Assembly (NCBI RefSeq): GCF_012843435.1
Contig: NZ_JABAFC010000012.1
Span: 19,047-83,046, forward strand
Length of the DNA stretch: 64,000 nucleotides
Direction of reading: 5' to 3'
Origin: Psychrobacillus sp. BL-248-WT-3
GTDB taxonomy: Bacteria > Bacillota > Bacilli > Bacillales_A > Planococcaceae
In this document: positions 47,698-56,302 of the stretch, piece by piece
Layout: each line of letters opens with the position of its first letter
How positions within the stretch are numbered: position 1 is the stretch's first letter
Notes under the pieces: model-generated
Told to the model about the DNA's origin: nothing
What the model saw: only the letters and a program-made list of their open reading frames with translations
Database searches by the model: none
Program-made: the position numbers and the translations under genes

Positions 47698-48145
47698 ATT
47701 TACGACAATCGAGCCATAGATTACTGTAATCCCTCTGAGGCGAGCTCGTCCTAAAAGAGATTTACGACAATGGGTCAGTAGTTTACAACAATCAAGCAAT
47801 TCTTTACGACAATCAAGCCGAAATTTACGACAATCCCTTATCGTCTCACCGATCCTAGAAAAATTTACGACAATGGGTCAACAGTTTGCAACAATCAGGC
47901 AATACTTTACGACAATCAGCCCAAGATTTACTACAATCCCACGGTTGCTGACTTATATTCTAGAAAGATTTACGACAATGAGTCAGTAGTTTACGACAAT
48001 CGAGCAATACTTTACTACAATCAACCCAAAATTTACGACAATTCCTTTTCGTCTCACCAATCCAAGATAGATTTACGACAATGGGTCAGTAGTTTACGAC
48101 AATCGACTTAAAAGTTACTACAATCCTATATGAGTTTACGACAAT
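47698..48145. repeat. Tandem array of TTTACGACAATC words, 21-bp phase, 102-106-bp super-repeat
   Basis: About 20 copies of TTTACGACAATC or variants (TTTACTACAAT, TTTACAACAAT). Adjacent words are exactly 21 bases apart in most places (for example TAC at 47763, 47784, 47805, 47826). A larger unit beginning TTTACGACAATGgGTCA starts at 47761, 47863, 47969 and 48072, periods 102, 106 and 103. Each large unit has four words and a longer word-free stretch. It fills the gap between two convergent genes and contains no gene. Confidence 0.9.
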
Positions 48146-48178
48146 CAAACTCTAAGAGCTTTAAAAAGTCTATACCAT

Positions 48179-48225
48179 ATAAAAAGAGCCCCTATGATCG
48201 TAAAAGTACTCACATAGGAACTCAT
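48179..48225 (-). terminator. Terminator of the stress protein gene
   Basis: On the minus strand GAGtTCCTATG pairs with CATAGGgGCTC and is followed by a T run. It lies about 100 bases after the gene at 48322. Confidence 0.6.
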
Positions 48226-48321
48226 ATAGAATCGTTTAATATTTTCGTTCACAGCTCCCATTTATATATTGGGGAAGCTATCGTATTTTCTCACTGAATC
48301 TCTGCTAGTTATTATACAAAA

Positions 48322-48759
48322 TCACTCTTTTGGATGAATGAGTACCAGTATTTTGCCGTTTTCTACATCAGAAGAGTAGCGTTCCGCTTCATCATCTGTC
48401 ACTCCAATTTCCATGAGTGCATGCTTTAATCCGCCAGCAGAAGAGTTAGCTCCAACTACTGCTCCTCCTATAGTTGTCATAATTGGCCCTGCAGCCAACA
48501 CAGCACCGAACCCAGGTATCAATACAGTCGATAGCCCTACTAGTACGCCAGCTAAACCAATGGCACCTCCTGTTACAGCACCTGCAATAGCTCCATCCTT
48601 AGTAGAAGGTTTTACTTCTTGTGTCACTTCAGAATCCCTTTTTGAATTTCTAGCAATAACTGAAATTTCCTCAGTAGTATATCCTTTCTCTTTTAAACCT
48701 TCAACTACTTCTTTCACTTGCTGCTCACTTTCATATACTCCAATAACATTATTTTTCAT
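48322..48759 (-). CDS. General stress protein 17M-like
   Basis: 145 residues. The N-terminal part (VIGVYESEQQVKEVVEGLKEKG) is the general stress protein 17M domain of YflT-like proteins. A glycine/alanine-rich hydrophobic centre (AIAGAVTGGAIGLAGVLVGL, about 57-76, and VLAAGPIMTTIGGAVVGA) follows. Function is unknown; the family is associated with the SigB general stress response in B. subtilis. ATG 48759 has AGGAGG upstream, and a weak SigB-like promoter lies before it. Confidence 0.85.
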   Translation of the reverse strand: MKNNVIGVYESEQQVKEVVEGLKEKGYTTEEISVIARNSKRDSEVTQEVKPSTKDGAIAGAVTGGAIGLAGVLVGLSTVLIPGFGAVLAAGPIMTTIGGAVVGANSSAGGLKHALMEIGVTDDEAERYSSDVENGKILVLIHPKE

Positions 48760-48795
48760 AAATAATTACCTCCTGTTATGTCGCATCTATTCTCT

Positions 48796-48821
48796 TTACC
48801 CTTTCTATTGTTTTTCAAGAC
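48796..48821 (-). promoter_or_regulatory. Weak SigB-like promoter candidate
   Basis: On the minus strand GGGTAA (48801-48796) fits the SigB -10. The -35 position, 14 bases away, is GTCTTG (48821-48816), a poor match to GTTTAA. The stress-protein context supports it only moderately. Confidence 0.3.
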
Positions 48822-48898
48822 ATATTTATTAGTTGGTAATAAGTGGAGCATTACGTAACGGTCATTTCGATTCTCTAGGTTTAGTTACTTATGTCATA

Positions 48899-48938
48899 TA
48901 AAAAAAGCTGATTATGACGTTAATCACAATCAGCTTGT
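48899..48938 (-). terminator. Terminator of patB
   Basis: AAGCTGATT pairs with AATCAGCTT; on the minus strand a T run follows. It lies 36 bases after the patB stop. Confidence 0.75.
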
Positions 48939-48973
48939 ACAAAGGTTCTTCAATGGAACTTTGATTTTCTCAT

Positions 48974-50143
48974 TTATTTCGATAATGCTAGTTTGAATCT
49001 AGCCACTCCGTCTTCGACTGTTGCTCGTGGACACGCCACGTTCATACGAAGGAAGCCATCTCCGCCTTCTCCATACTTCGTGCCAGGCTCTAAAGCGAGT
49101 CTCCCTTTTGTTAATAAAAGGTCCATCATATCTTTCTCGTTCAAGCCAGTTCCTCGATAATCAATCCACATTAAATAGGTGCCCTCAGGCATAGAAACCT
49201 TCACACCTTCAATTGCGGATAAATGTTCCACTACGTATTTCATGTTGCCTTCTACAACTTCTAAAAGACCTTCTAGCCATTGTTCTCCGTGTTCGTACGC
49301 AGCCTGCATAGCTGTAAGTGAGAACACGTTCAATCCCATCTCACCACGTCTAGTTGCACCATTCTCTAAAACTTTTCGTAATTTTTCATTTGGTACAATC
49401 GTTGCTGCACCTTGAATACCAGCAAGATTGAACGTTTTAGTTGGAGCAAAGAAAGTGATAATATTATCTGTTTCCTCAGCTGCTACGAGAAGAGGTACAT
49501 GCTTATTTGGCTTAAAAACAAGGTCTGAATGTATTTCATCTGAAAGGATCAATACATCATGCTGCTTGCACAAGGCTGCCATTTTAGTTAAATCCTCTCT
49601 ACCCCAAACCTTCCCGCCAGGATTATGAGGATTACAAAGAATAAATATCTTGATGTCTTGCTTTAAGCATTCCTCAAAGGCTGTCCAATCTATTTCGAAA
49701 GAATTACCGTTTTCTATAAGGCGACAGGTAACGACTTCTCGCTCTAAATTATTTGGTATTCCTTTAAACGGTGGATAGATTGGTGTATGGACGAGTATTT
49801 TATCTCCTTTATGGGAAAATGCATCAACTGCCTCAGCCATTCCAGGTATTACACCATGACGAAGAAGAATCCATTCATTCTGTATTTCTAGTTGGTGTTT
49901 AGTAGATACCCAGGTAGATAATGCATCTTTTACTGCTTCTGGTGCGATAGAATAACCAAAAACTGGATGTTCCAAACGCTTATGTATAGCTTCCTGTATA
50001 ACTGGCGCAAGGCCGAAATCCATGTCTGCTACCCACATTGGTAGTACATCTGTGTCATCCTCAATTGCATATACCTGTTTTAACATATCCCATTTTGCGG
50101 AAAAAGTGTTACGACGATTGAAAATAGTTGAAAAATCTGACAA
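48974..50143 (-). CDS. patB: MalY/PatB family cystathionine beta-lyase-like aminotransferase
   Basis: 389-residue fold-type I PLP enzyme. In B. subtilis PatB cleaves cystathionine to homocysteine, ammonia and pyruvate. The PLP lysine is in FFAPTKTFNLAGIQ (about 235), with CNPHNPGGKVW and SDEIHSDL upstream. The start at TTG 50143 (MSDFSTIFNRR) has AAAGGGG 8 bases before it; the frame is open to 50161. It is divergent from yugE, matching the B. subtilis neighbourhood. Confidence 0.9.
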   Translation of the reverse strand: MSDFSTIFNRRNTFSAKWDMLKQVYAIEDDTDVLPMWVADMDFGLAPVIQEAIHKRLEHPVFGYSIAPEAVKDALSTWVSTKHQLEIQNEWILLRHGVIPGMAEAVDAFSHKGDKILVHTPIYPPFKGIPNNLEREVVTCRLIENGNSFEIDWTAFEECLKQDIKIFILCNPHNPGGKVWGREDLTKMAALCKQHDVLILSDEIHSDLVFKPNKHVPLLVAAEETDNIITFFAPTKTFNLAGIQGAATIVPNEKLRKVLENGATRRGEMGLNVFSLTAMQAAYEHGEQWLEGLLEVVEGNMKYVVEHLSAIEGVKVSMPEGTYLMWIDYRGTGLNEKDMMDLLLTKGRLALEPGTKYGEGGDGFLRMNVACPRATVEDGVARFKLALSK

Positions 50144-50219
50144 AGTAAATTCCCCTTTCAATTTTAACTTATTGTGTTATTATAACCCTAACTAATAAAA
50201 GTAGTAAGGTGAAAAAATA

Positions 50220-50480
50220 ATGGATACAATACAGATGAATAGAAAAGCAGTTTGGATACTACAGGAATGGGATCCTTTCCAATTTGGTATCGATGCATAC
50301 GAAACGGAGATTGCTGATGTAGTTACTGCTCTTCACGATATCGATCACCCATCAGAGCTTGCTAGAAAAATACAAGAAATCTATGAACATTCCTTTGAAC
50401 AGTGGATTCCACTTGAAAAGTGTGTCGAAATTTCTTATAAGCTTATTGCAATAAAATATGAAATGAAATGCATTATTTAA
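50220..50480 (+). CDS. yugE: DUF1871 family protein YugE
   Basis: 86-residue DUF1871 protein, all-helical, function unknown. Family features are WDPFQFGIDAYETEIADVV and the C-terminal EISYKLIAIK. ATG 50220 has AAGGTGA at 7 bases. In B. subtilis the homologue lies next to patB, as here. Confidence 0.85.
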   Translation: MDTIQMNRKAVWILQEWDPFQFGIDAYETEIADVVTALHDIDHPSELARKIQEIYEHSFEQWIPLEKCVEISYKLIAIKYEMKCII

Positions 50481-50516
50481 CGAGCTATTACACTCTTTCA
50501 AATATAGGTTAACAAA

Positions 50517-50556
50517 AGAAAAAGCTTTCGATTCATTGAATCGAAAGCTTTTTTCT
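50517..50556. terminator. Bidirectional terminator
   Basis: AAAAAGCTTTCGATTCA pairs with TGAATCGAAAGCTTTTT, between convergent yugE and the XRE gene. Confidence 0.88.
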
Positions 50557-50566
50557 AATACCATTC

Positions 50567-50779
50567 TTATACTTCTTGAAGGCCATCCATCAAATTGGAG
50601 GCAGGAACTTCTAAAGCATTAGATAGCTTTAATATAGTTTGTGTTGATGGGACTTCACTACCTGATTCGTACGCTTCCAATTTTCCAGCGCCGATTCTTG
50701 TTTTTAAGGAAAGTGTTTCTAAAGAAATATTGCGTTCTTCTCTTAGTTGTCGCAATTGCTCATGTAATTCTTTTTTCAT
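50567..50779 (-). CDS. XRE family DNA-binding protein
   Basis: 70-residue helix-turn-helix protein of the Cro/cI (XRE) type. It shows LRQLREERNISLETLSLKTRIGAGKLEAYESG (the HTH spans about 8-60) and SNALEVPASNL. The start ATG 50779 (MKKELHEQ) is 8 bases after GAGGTGG. No ligand domain is present. Targets are unknown. It stands alone. Confidence 0.85.
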   Translation of the reverse strand: MKKELHEQLRQLREERNISLETLSLKTRIGAGKLEAYESGSEVPSTQTILKLSNALEVPASNLMDGLQEV

Positions 50780-50901
50780 GACTCCATCCACCTCTTTAAA
50801 AATTCTTCACATCTTACATCATATTATAGCATAATTTTTTTGAGAACTAGTTTCAAACAATTGTCAGAAAAAGTACAATTTTTGATTACTTAATAATACG
50901 T

Positions 50902-52239
50902 CTATTTTAAAACATTCCAAACGCCTTGTACAAATACGATTAAGATGGCAATTGGAGCTGCATATCTTACAATGATTCTCCATGCATTTAATAAAAAGCC
51001 TTTGGAGTCAAGTTCATTCGAAATATCTGCTTTGGTAAAGTTGTAACCGGCAAAAATGGAGATGAAAAGTGCTCCTAAAGGTAAACCAACGCTACTAGTA
51101 AAGAAGTCCGCAAAATCAAATATAGATAAGTCTAAGATTTTGATATCCTGTAGTACACCAAAAGAAAGCGCACTAGGAATTCCAACTAGGAAAATTAAGA
51201 AACCAAAAATCCAAGCAGCTCGTTTTCTTCGATCGTATTTTGACTTGATGCCGATGGAAACAACGATTTCTAACATGCTGATGGATGATGTTAGAGTAGC
51301 AAAAAGTAATAGTATAAAGAATATGATTAAGAAAAACTGTCCAAAAATAATTTGTTCGAATACTGCAGGTAAAATGATGAAAACTAATCCCGGTCCTGCA
51401 TCTGGAGAGAATCCTAATGCAAACACTGCAGGGAAAATAACTAGACCGGCCATAATCGAAATACCAATATTCAGCACGGAAACACTTAAAGCAGAACTGC
51501 CTAGCTTCGTTTCCTTCGGAAGGTAAGATGCGTAAGTAATCATTCCAGAAACACCGACGCTTAATGAAAAGAATGCCTGTCCCAGTGCGAGCAGTGCTGT
51601 TTCCCAAGTAAAGTAAGACCAATCGGGAATCAGTAAAAACTTAACACCTTCTATCGCTCCATCCAGAGTTAACGAACGTATAGCTAGTACGACAAAGAAA
51701 ATGAGTAATAAGGGCATCATCCACTTACTAGCTTTTTCGATTCCACCTTTAATCCCACCTTGAACGATCCAGATAGTTAAAAAGATAAAAGCTCCCTGGC
51801 CAATTAATACTTCCCATGGATTTGAGATAACTGTATTAAATAAGTTCTCATAAAAATTATCTGTGCTTCCGTTTAGGCTAAGTGTAATAGAACGGATTAT
51901 ATAAGATAAAATCCAACCGCCGACTACACTGTAAAACGACAGTATGATAAACGAAAAGAAGAAGCCAGACCAGCCAATTAAAAACCATGGCTTTTTAGGA
52001 GCCAGTTTTTTAAAACCCGTTACTGCGTCTGCCTGTCCCTTTCTTCCAATGATAAATTCAGCTAGTAAAATTGGTAACCCTATTAGAAGAGTACACAGGA
52101 TAAAAAGCAAAACAAAGACGCCTCCGCCGTTCGTTCCTGCCATATATGGAAATTTCCATATCGCACCTAAACCAATAGCACTTCCGGCCGCAGCCAATAT
52201 GAAGCCGATTTTTGACCCGAAACGATCTCGAGTTTTCAT
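50902..52239 (-). CDS. Neurotransmitter:sodium symporter family transporter
   Basis: 445-residue NSS (SNF) family Na+-coupled amino-acid transporter, LeuT-like, with about 11 membrane segments. The first helix reads GSAIGLGAIWKFPYMAGTNGGG, which includes the unwound Na+/substrate region. Bacterial relatives carry tryptophan, tyrosine or leucine-type amino acids; the substrate here is not determined. ATG 52239 has AAGGAGG upstream. Confidence 0.9.
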   Translation of the reverse strand: MKTRDRFGSKIGFILAAAGSAIGLGAIWKFPYMAGTNGGGVFVLLFILCTLLIGLPILLAEFIIGRKGQADAVTGFKKLAPKKPWFLIGWSGFFFSFIILSFYSVVGGWILSYIIRSITLSLNGSTDNFYENLFNTVISNPWEVLIGQGAFIFLTIWIVQGGIKGGIEKASKWMMPLLLIFFVVLAIRSLTLDGAIEGVKFLLIPDWSYFTWETALLALGQAFFSLSVGVSGMITYASYLPKETKLGSSALSVSVLNIGISIMAGLVIFPAVFALGFSPDAGPGLVFIILPAVFEQIIFGQFFLIIFFILLLFATLTSSISMLEIVVSIGIKSKYDRRKRAAWIFGFLIFLVGIPSALSFGVLQDIKILDLSIFDFADFFTSSVGLPLGALFISIFAGYNFTKADISNELDSKGFLLNAWRIIVRYAAPIAILIVFVQGVWNVLK

Positions 52240-52370
52240 ATGTATTCCTCCTTCGGTACTTTAACGCTTTAAAGTGATAGTATACTATTTTGCCTCTAAA
52301 AAATAAATGGTAACTTATATTAAACGGAAACTCGGTACGATATACAAGCTATTTAAAAATTAAAAGATAA

Positions 52371-52402
52371 GTGTAACAATTAAAGAGGATCTTACGTTAC
52401 AC
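52371..52402 (+). promoter_or_regulatory. Candidate ECF-type autoregulated promoter with inverted repeat
   Basis: TGTAAC (52372-52377) and CGTT (52395-52398) are spaced by 17 bases, the layout of ECF sigma promoters (an AAC-type -35 and a CGT-type -10). GTGTAAC (52371-52377) and GTTACAC (52396-52402) are also a perfect 7-bp inverted repeat. It lies about 35 bases before the sigma gene. Confidence 0.5.
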
Positions 52403-52432
52403 CTATAGCAAAAGAGAGAGCGAGGGGGAGCA

Positions 52433-52990
52433 ATGGTTGAGAACGATTTGATCGAACGTGCACAGCAGGGCGATCAACTAGCATATGGGGAGCTCATTCG
52501 CTTACATCACCGAACCGTAGAAAAATTTGCTTTTCAATGTGGTGTGCGCGTGCAAGACATCCCTGATGTCACACAGGAAGTGTTTGTAAAGCTTTACCGT
52601 TTCCTACACCAATTCCAAAAAGAACGATTTACTACTTGGTTATATAAAATCACATTAAATGCAACGAGAGACTATTATCGTAAGGAAACAAAGGAAGTAC
52701 AAAAAGAAGCAAAGCTACAAGGCAGTTCACATGAAAGTTACATAATGAAGTCAGCAGAAGAAAAGGTCTTAGTATTTGAAGAAGACCGAGAGCTTCATGA
52801 AGCGATACAGCATTTAGATGAAAAATACCGACATCCTATTATCCTTTTCTATTTCCATGATATGTCTTATGGACAAATAGCAGAAGTACTTAATGTCCCC
52901 ATGTCTACTGTTAAGATTCGGTTGATGAGAGGAAAGGGTCACTTAAAAAATGCTCTACAAATAAGTGGAGGTGAAAACCATGGACGATAA
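52433..52990 (+). CDS. ECF-type RNA polymerase sigma factor
   Basis: 185-residue ECF sigma factor (SigW/SigV-like size). Region 2 has DIPDVTQEVFVKLYRFLHQF and FTTWLYKITLNATRDYYRK; region 4 has YFHDMSYGQIAEVLNVPMSTVKIRLMRG. ATG 52433 has GAGGGGG upstream. It overlaps the next gene, a membrane anti-sigma-like protein, by 11 bases. The likely promoter before it suggests autoregulation. The exact subgroup is not assigned. Confidence 0.9.
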   Translation: MVENDLIERAQQGDQLAYGELIRLHHRTVEKFAFQCGVRVQDIPDVTQEVFVKLYRFLHQFQKERFTTWLYKITLNATRDYYRKETKEVQKEAKLQGSSHESYIMKSAEEKVLVFEEDRELHEAIQHLDEKYRHPIILFYFHDMSYGQIAEVLNVPMSTVKIRLMRGKGHLKNALQISGGENHGR

Positions 52991-54206
52991 AAAATTGGAA
53001 GATCGACTAGCTCTTTTAAAATCATCCTACGATCGGCTTCCTTCAACGATCGATACAGACGATATATTAAAAAAAATAGATAAAGACAAATTAAATGAAC
53101 CGACTCAGGTTAACCGCAAGAAAATTAATTGGCAAAGAGTTGCAGTGTGGTTAGCTAGTGCTGCAGCAATACTTGTCATCGGAATAATAGGGGCAAGCTT
53201 TCAGGAAGAAAACACACCTACTAATGCCAATCAGTTAGCAGATATTGATGGAGAGGGTAACGTTCCATTAGCAGATGCCTCTATAGAATTCATTGAAAGA
53301 TTAAAAAACAATTACGAAAAAGAACGAGAAAAACGTAGAGAGATGTTACATCTTACGGAAGAAGAATTTTCAAAGTTACCATTTGTTCGAAGTGCGGATT
53401 CAACCTATAAACTATATACAACAGAAACTGGCTTATCGTTATTTAATAAAGTCTCTTCCTTATCTAATGAAAATTCACTAAATTTAATATATGATGACTT
53501 AATCCGATCTCTCTATCTTCCATCGGAAATGATTCAGGAAATAAAAGATAAGGGCGTAATGTTATCTGAGGAAGAGACTGCTGGTTTTTTTAATGTTTAT
53601 TCTAGTAGGATCAAAGAATTGAGAACATATTTTGGGGAAAAGGGTCATATTACAGATGAGCAATTGGAAGCGCTGAAGCGGGAAAATCTTTACCCAGGTT
53701 CTGCATTAAATTTCCAATATAAAATGAAGGAAGAGCAGTTAGCTGATTTAAAGAATTTATTAGCTCCCTCATTTATCGGATACAATTACATTTTTGAAAA
53801 AGAACCTTTTACTTATGCAGGGGAATTGACCTACAGCTTGGAGGACTCGGTAGCTACTTTAATGTATCTTGACGAATTTCTGCCTAGTAGTTCCGATTTA
53901 TACGCCGATAAGAATTTATTGAAGTTGTACTACACCGAATTATTTTATGCAGTGGTAAAGGGGACTAGTGATAGCCCCGTGTTTGATAAGGGCGTTGTTA
54001 AAAAAGAATATCAAGATATTTGGAGCGATATCGTTAATGAATCTAATAGCTCTAATATCATACAGTTTTTATTAAATCCAATCGTGAATGAATTTGAAAG
54101 CAATGGTTGGACACAATCAGAAAGCTGGGATGACTTAGATCCTGGAGATATCGATGACGCTCTTCATTTAGAAGGTAATGGTGATTTGGAGCAGTTTGTT
54201 GAATAG
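52980..54206 (+). CDS. Membrane-bound anti-sigma-like protein
   Basis: 408 residues: a short cytoplasmic part (1-52), one membrane segment (about 53-72, VAVWLASAAAILVIGIIG) and a large extracellular domain without recognised motifs. Its position and the coupled start suggest that it holds the sigma factor at the membrane until an outside signal arrives. No classic zinc anti-sigma motif is visible, so this is inference from context. ATG 52980 has GGAGGTG upstream. The sensor domain is longer than in typical RsiW/RsiV. Confidence 0.7.
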   Translation: MDDKKLEDRLALLKSSYDRLPSTIDTDDILKKIDKDKLNEPTQVNRKKINWQRVAVWLASAAAILVIGIIGASFQEENTPTNANQLADIDGEGNVPLADASIEFIERLKNNYEKEREKRREMLHLTEEEFSKLPFVRSADSTYKLYTTETGLSLFNKVSSLSNENSLNLIYDDLIRSLYLPSEMIQEIKDKGVMLSEEETAGFFNVYSSRIKELRTYFGEKGHITDEQLEALKRENLYPGSALNFQYKMKEEQLADLKNLLAPSFIGYNYIFEKEPFTYAGELTYSLEDSVATLMYLDEFLPSSSDLYADKNLLKLYYTELFYAVVKGTSDSPVFDKGVVKKEYQDIWSDIVNESNSSNIIQFLLNPIVNEFESNGWTQSESWDDLDPGDIDDALHLEGNGDLEQFVE

Positions 54207-54343
54207 GAGTGAGAAGTGCATTTAATACGAGCTCTTCAGATCGGTGTATCAGAACAGCTAAAAAGTGCTTTCTAGAATGATAAGGATTTAAATTTCCTTG
54301 GACATAGTTGTTAGATGTCCTTTCCATAGCGTTTCCGTGATTT

Positions 54344-54373
54344 TTGGTCATATACTTTCTGATATGTTATAAT
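54344..54373 (+). promoter_or_regulatory. Candidate promoter of yugI
   Basis: TATAAT (54368-54373) is exact; TTGGTC (54344-54349) is an imperfect -35 at 18 bases. It lies 40 bases before yugI. Confidence 0.5.
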
Positions 54374-54413
54374 TTAACATGACAATATCGTATATAAGAA
54401 AGTAGGACGGCAT

Positions 54414-54788
54414 ATGACAAAAACATTTAAGGTAGGAGATGTGGTTACTGGTAAAGTGACAGGTATTCAACCATACGGTGCGTTCGTAAGTCTAGATGAA
54501 CAAACACAAGGTCTAGTACACATATCAGAGATAACATATGGCTATGTTAAGGAAGTAGGAGAATTCTTGACGGTAGGGCAAGAAGTAGAGGTCAAAATTT
54601 TAGACATAGATGGGGAAGCAGGTAAAATTAGTCTTTCCATCCGAGAGCTTCAAGAAAAGCCTACTACTCCAAAACGAGATGACAAGCCACGTAAAAGCCT
54701 ACAGGCACGTGTAGATGAGCATGATGAAGAAGGCTTTAATACACTGAAGGAAAAATTAGCAGGATGGATTCAACAATCCATTCGATAA
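54414..54788 (+). CDS. yugI: S1-domain protein YugI (GSP13)
   Basis: 124 residues. One S1 RNA-binding domain (about 6-78) with VVTGKVTGIQPYGAFVSL and GLVHISEI, then a basic linker and a C-terminal helix. B. subtilis YugI is general stress protein 13 and associates with ribosomes. ATG 54414 has AAGTAGGA upstream. Single gene. Confidence 0.9.
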   Translation: MTKTFKVGDVVTGKVTGIQPYGAFVSLDEQTQGLVHISEITYGYVKEVGEFLTVGQEVEVKILDIDGEAGKISLSIRELQEKPTTPKRDDKPRKSLQARVDEHDEEGFNTLKEKLAGWIQQSIR

Positions 54789-54789
54789 A

Positions 54790-54831
54790 AGAAAAAGGTG
54801 AAGAAGGGCTAACCCCTTCTTCACCTTTTTA
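54790..54831. terminator. Bidirectional terminator
   Basis: AAAAAGGTGAAGAAGGG pairs with CCCTTCTTCACCTTTTT; serves yugI and the convergent rocR-like gene. Confidence 0.85.
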
Positions 54832-54855
54832 GTATTTTTAAATGTATTCTTTGAT

Positions 54856-56166
54856 TTAAGCATTTTTAATCTTTCGTAATCTGTATTGTAAATTTTGTCT
54901 GCTCATTCCTAGCGCTTCAGCTGCTTTCGTAATATTATTATTATATTTTTCTAATGCCTTTTGTAAATAATAGGTTTCAGCCTGTCTAAGGTATTCGTCA
55001 AGTGGAAGTAAATCCTTCTCTGCAGAAACAACGAAGTCTTCGGCGTTTTTCATCGTTTCATTTAATCCTTGTATTTTTAACTTGAAATGTAATGGAAGCA
55101 TATTAAAACTCAGGGTGCTTTCTGTAGTTACCATAGAAGTGATTTCATCTAATAGGAGCTCTAACTCTTTTAGATTGCCTGGCCAGTCGTAACTTTTAAA
55201 GACTTTTATGACTTGAGGATCAATCTCCTCTAAAGTCGAGGCATAGCGACTTAAATGACGTTGGAAGTAATCATGTACGAATGGCATTATATCCTCTGGT
55301 CGATCACGTAGCGGAGGAATATTGATAGTGATGGAAGTAAAGTAATAGTAAAGCTCTTTTGCCAGCTGGTTATTAGAAATCATTTCAATCGGATCTTCTC
55401 CAATACTAGCTATAAATAAGTTTTGGTTAGATCCATTTTCTTTTAATACGTCCATCAACTTTTTTTGTAAATCGATGGATAATAAGTCTATTCTTTCACA
55501 AAATATAGTGCAGTTACGGAGGCTTTTAATTTCCTTTTCAAATTTACTAATAATTTGATCGTCCGCACTATAGCAATAAAGTGTTATAAATTGCTCGTTT
55601 GGCGGAGAAAGCTCATGGTGAATTCCTTCCGCAATTAAATCCTTACCTGTTCCTGCTTCCCCAATTAATAGGATAGGCATGCGGACATTAGCAGCTTTAA
55701 TAGAACGCTCTTTTACATTCTTCATAAGTTGGGACTCGGCAGTTATTGTAGAAAGAGTAATGGACTCATTATATCTTTTTAAGGGCTGAAACAATAGTTT
55801 TTCTAGAGCGGTAATATCTCTTGAGAACTCGATTGCTCCTATTAATGTACCATCTTCAAAGACAGGATATGTGTCATTTATTGTGGTGATTTCTTGGCCG
55901 TTCCTGCTCCAGTAAGTTTGTTTCGCTCTTAGGACGGGCTTTTCACTATGAAGAACTTTTAGCAGTGTGCTTTCGTGCTGTTCGAACTGGAATAGTTCTA
56001 AAATGGAACGATCTTCAATGTCCATCGAGTTTAAGCCTTCTATTTCTTTCATTTTTTCATTATATATAATGGTTTTCCCCATTAAATCTATAGCATGAAT
56101 GCCTACAGCAACCCGCTCTGTAGCAAACTTATAAAATGGAAGCAGCTTACTGAAAATACTATCCAA
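54856..56166 (-). CDS. RocR-like PAS-AAA-Fis regulator without GAFTGA loop
   Basis: About 436 residues: N-terminal PAS domain (about 15-120), AAA+ domain (about 135-345) and C-terminal Fis-type HTH (about 408-433, NNNITKAAEALGMSRQNLQYRL). Walker A GEAGTGKD is intact. The segment where sigma-54 activators carry GAFTGA is missing (the protein runs from YCYSADDQIISKFEKEIK straight to TIFCERIDLL), and the Walker B core L-D-E is replaced by C-E-R. Later AAA motifs (PPLRDRPEDI, YDWPGNLKEL) remain. It is therefore unlikely to remodel sigma-54 polymerase. TTG 56166 follows GAGGTGA. Divergent from rocA-rocD-gudB, its probable targets. Confidence 0.82.
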   Translation of the reverse strand: MDSIFSKLLPFYKFATERVAVGIHAIDLMGKTIIYNEKMKEIEGLNSMDIEDRSILELFQFEQHESTLLKVLHSEKPVLRAKQTYWSRNGQEITTINDTYPVFEDGTLIGAIEFSRDITALEKLLFQPLKRYNESITLSTITAESQLMKNVKERSIKAANVRMPILLIGEAGTGKDLIAEGIHHELSPPNEQFITLYCYSADDQIISKFEKEIKSLRNCTIFCERIDLLSIDLQKKLMDVLKENGSNQNLFIASIGEDPIEMISNNQLAKELYYYFTSITINIPPLRDRPEDIMPFVHDYFQRHLSRYASTLEEIDPQVIKVFKSYDWPGNLKELELLLDEITSMVTTESTLSFNMLPLHFKLKIQGLNETMKNAEDFVVSAEKDLLPLDEYLRQAETYYLQKALEKYNNNITKAAEALGMSRQNLQYRLRKIKNA

Positions 56167-56218
56167 ACCTATCACCTCAAAAAAAATTTTAACATTTTAG
56201 TTAATTTTACTTGAAAAA

Positions 56219-56236
56219 CGCAACAATCTTTTGCAT
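56219..56236. promoter_or_regulatory. Palindromic operator candidate 1 before rocA
   Basis: CGCAACAATCTTTTGCAT. GCAA and TTGC form the arms. The sequence closely resembles site 2 at 56263, 44 bases downstream, and its right arm overlaps the -35 candidate TTGCAT. Confidence 0.5.
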
Positions 56237-56259
56237 TATTATAAGGGAAGAAGTATTAA
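56231..56259 (+). promoter_or_regulatory. Candidate sigma-A promoter of rocA
   Basis: TTGCAT (56231-56236) and TATTAA (56254-56259) with a 17-base spacer. I find no sigma-54 promoter (TGGCAC-N5-TTGCA with the GG-N10-GC spacing) between 56167 and 56303. Confidence 0.45.
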
Positions 56260-56262
56260 TAG

Positions 56263-56280
56263 TGCAAATTTTTTTTGCAT
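56263..56280. promoter_or_regulatory. Palindromic operator candidate 2 before rocA
   Basis: TGCAAATTTTTTTTGCAT, with TGCAAA and TTTGCA arms. It lies just downstream of the -10 candidate. Its position suits repression, or binding together with site 1. Confidence 0.5.
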
Positions 56281-56302
56281 TAAAACTTAGAGGAGGATTT
56301 AC

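Noticed and set aside
54058..54351. 97-codon minus-strand frame
   Set aside because: It is a shadow of the anti-sigma-like gene and the following promoter region, with no ribosome binding site.
56167..56302. Sigma-54 promoter before rocA
   Set aside because: TTGCA words exist, but no GG stands 10 bases before the GC at either place.
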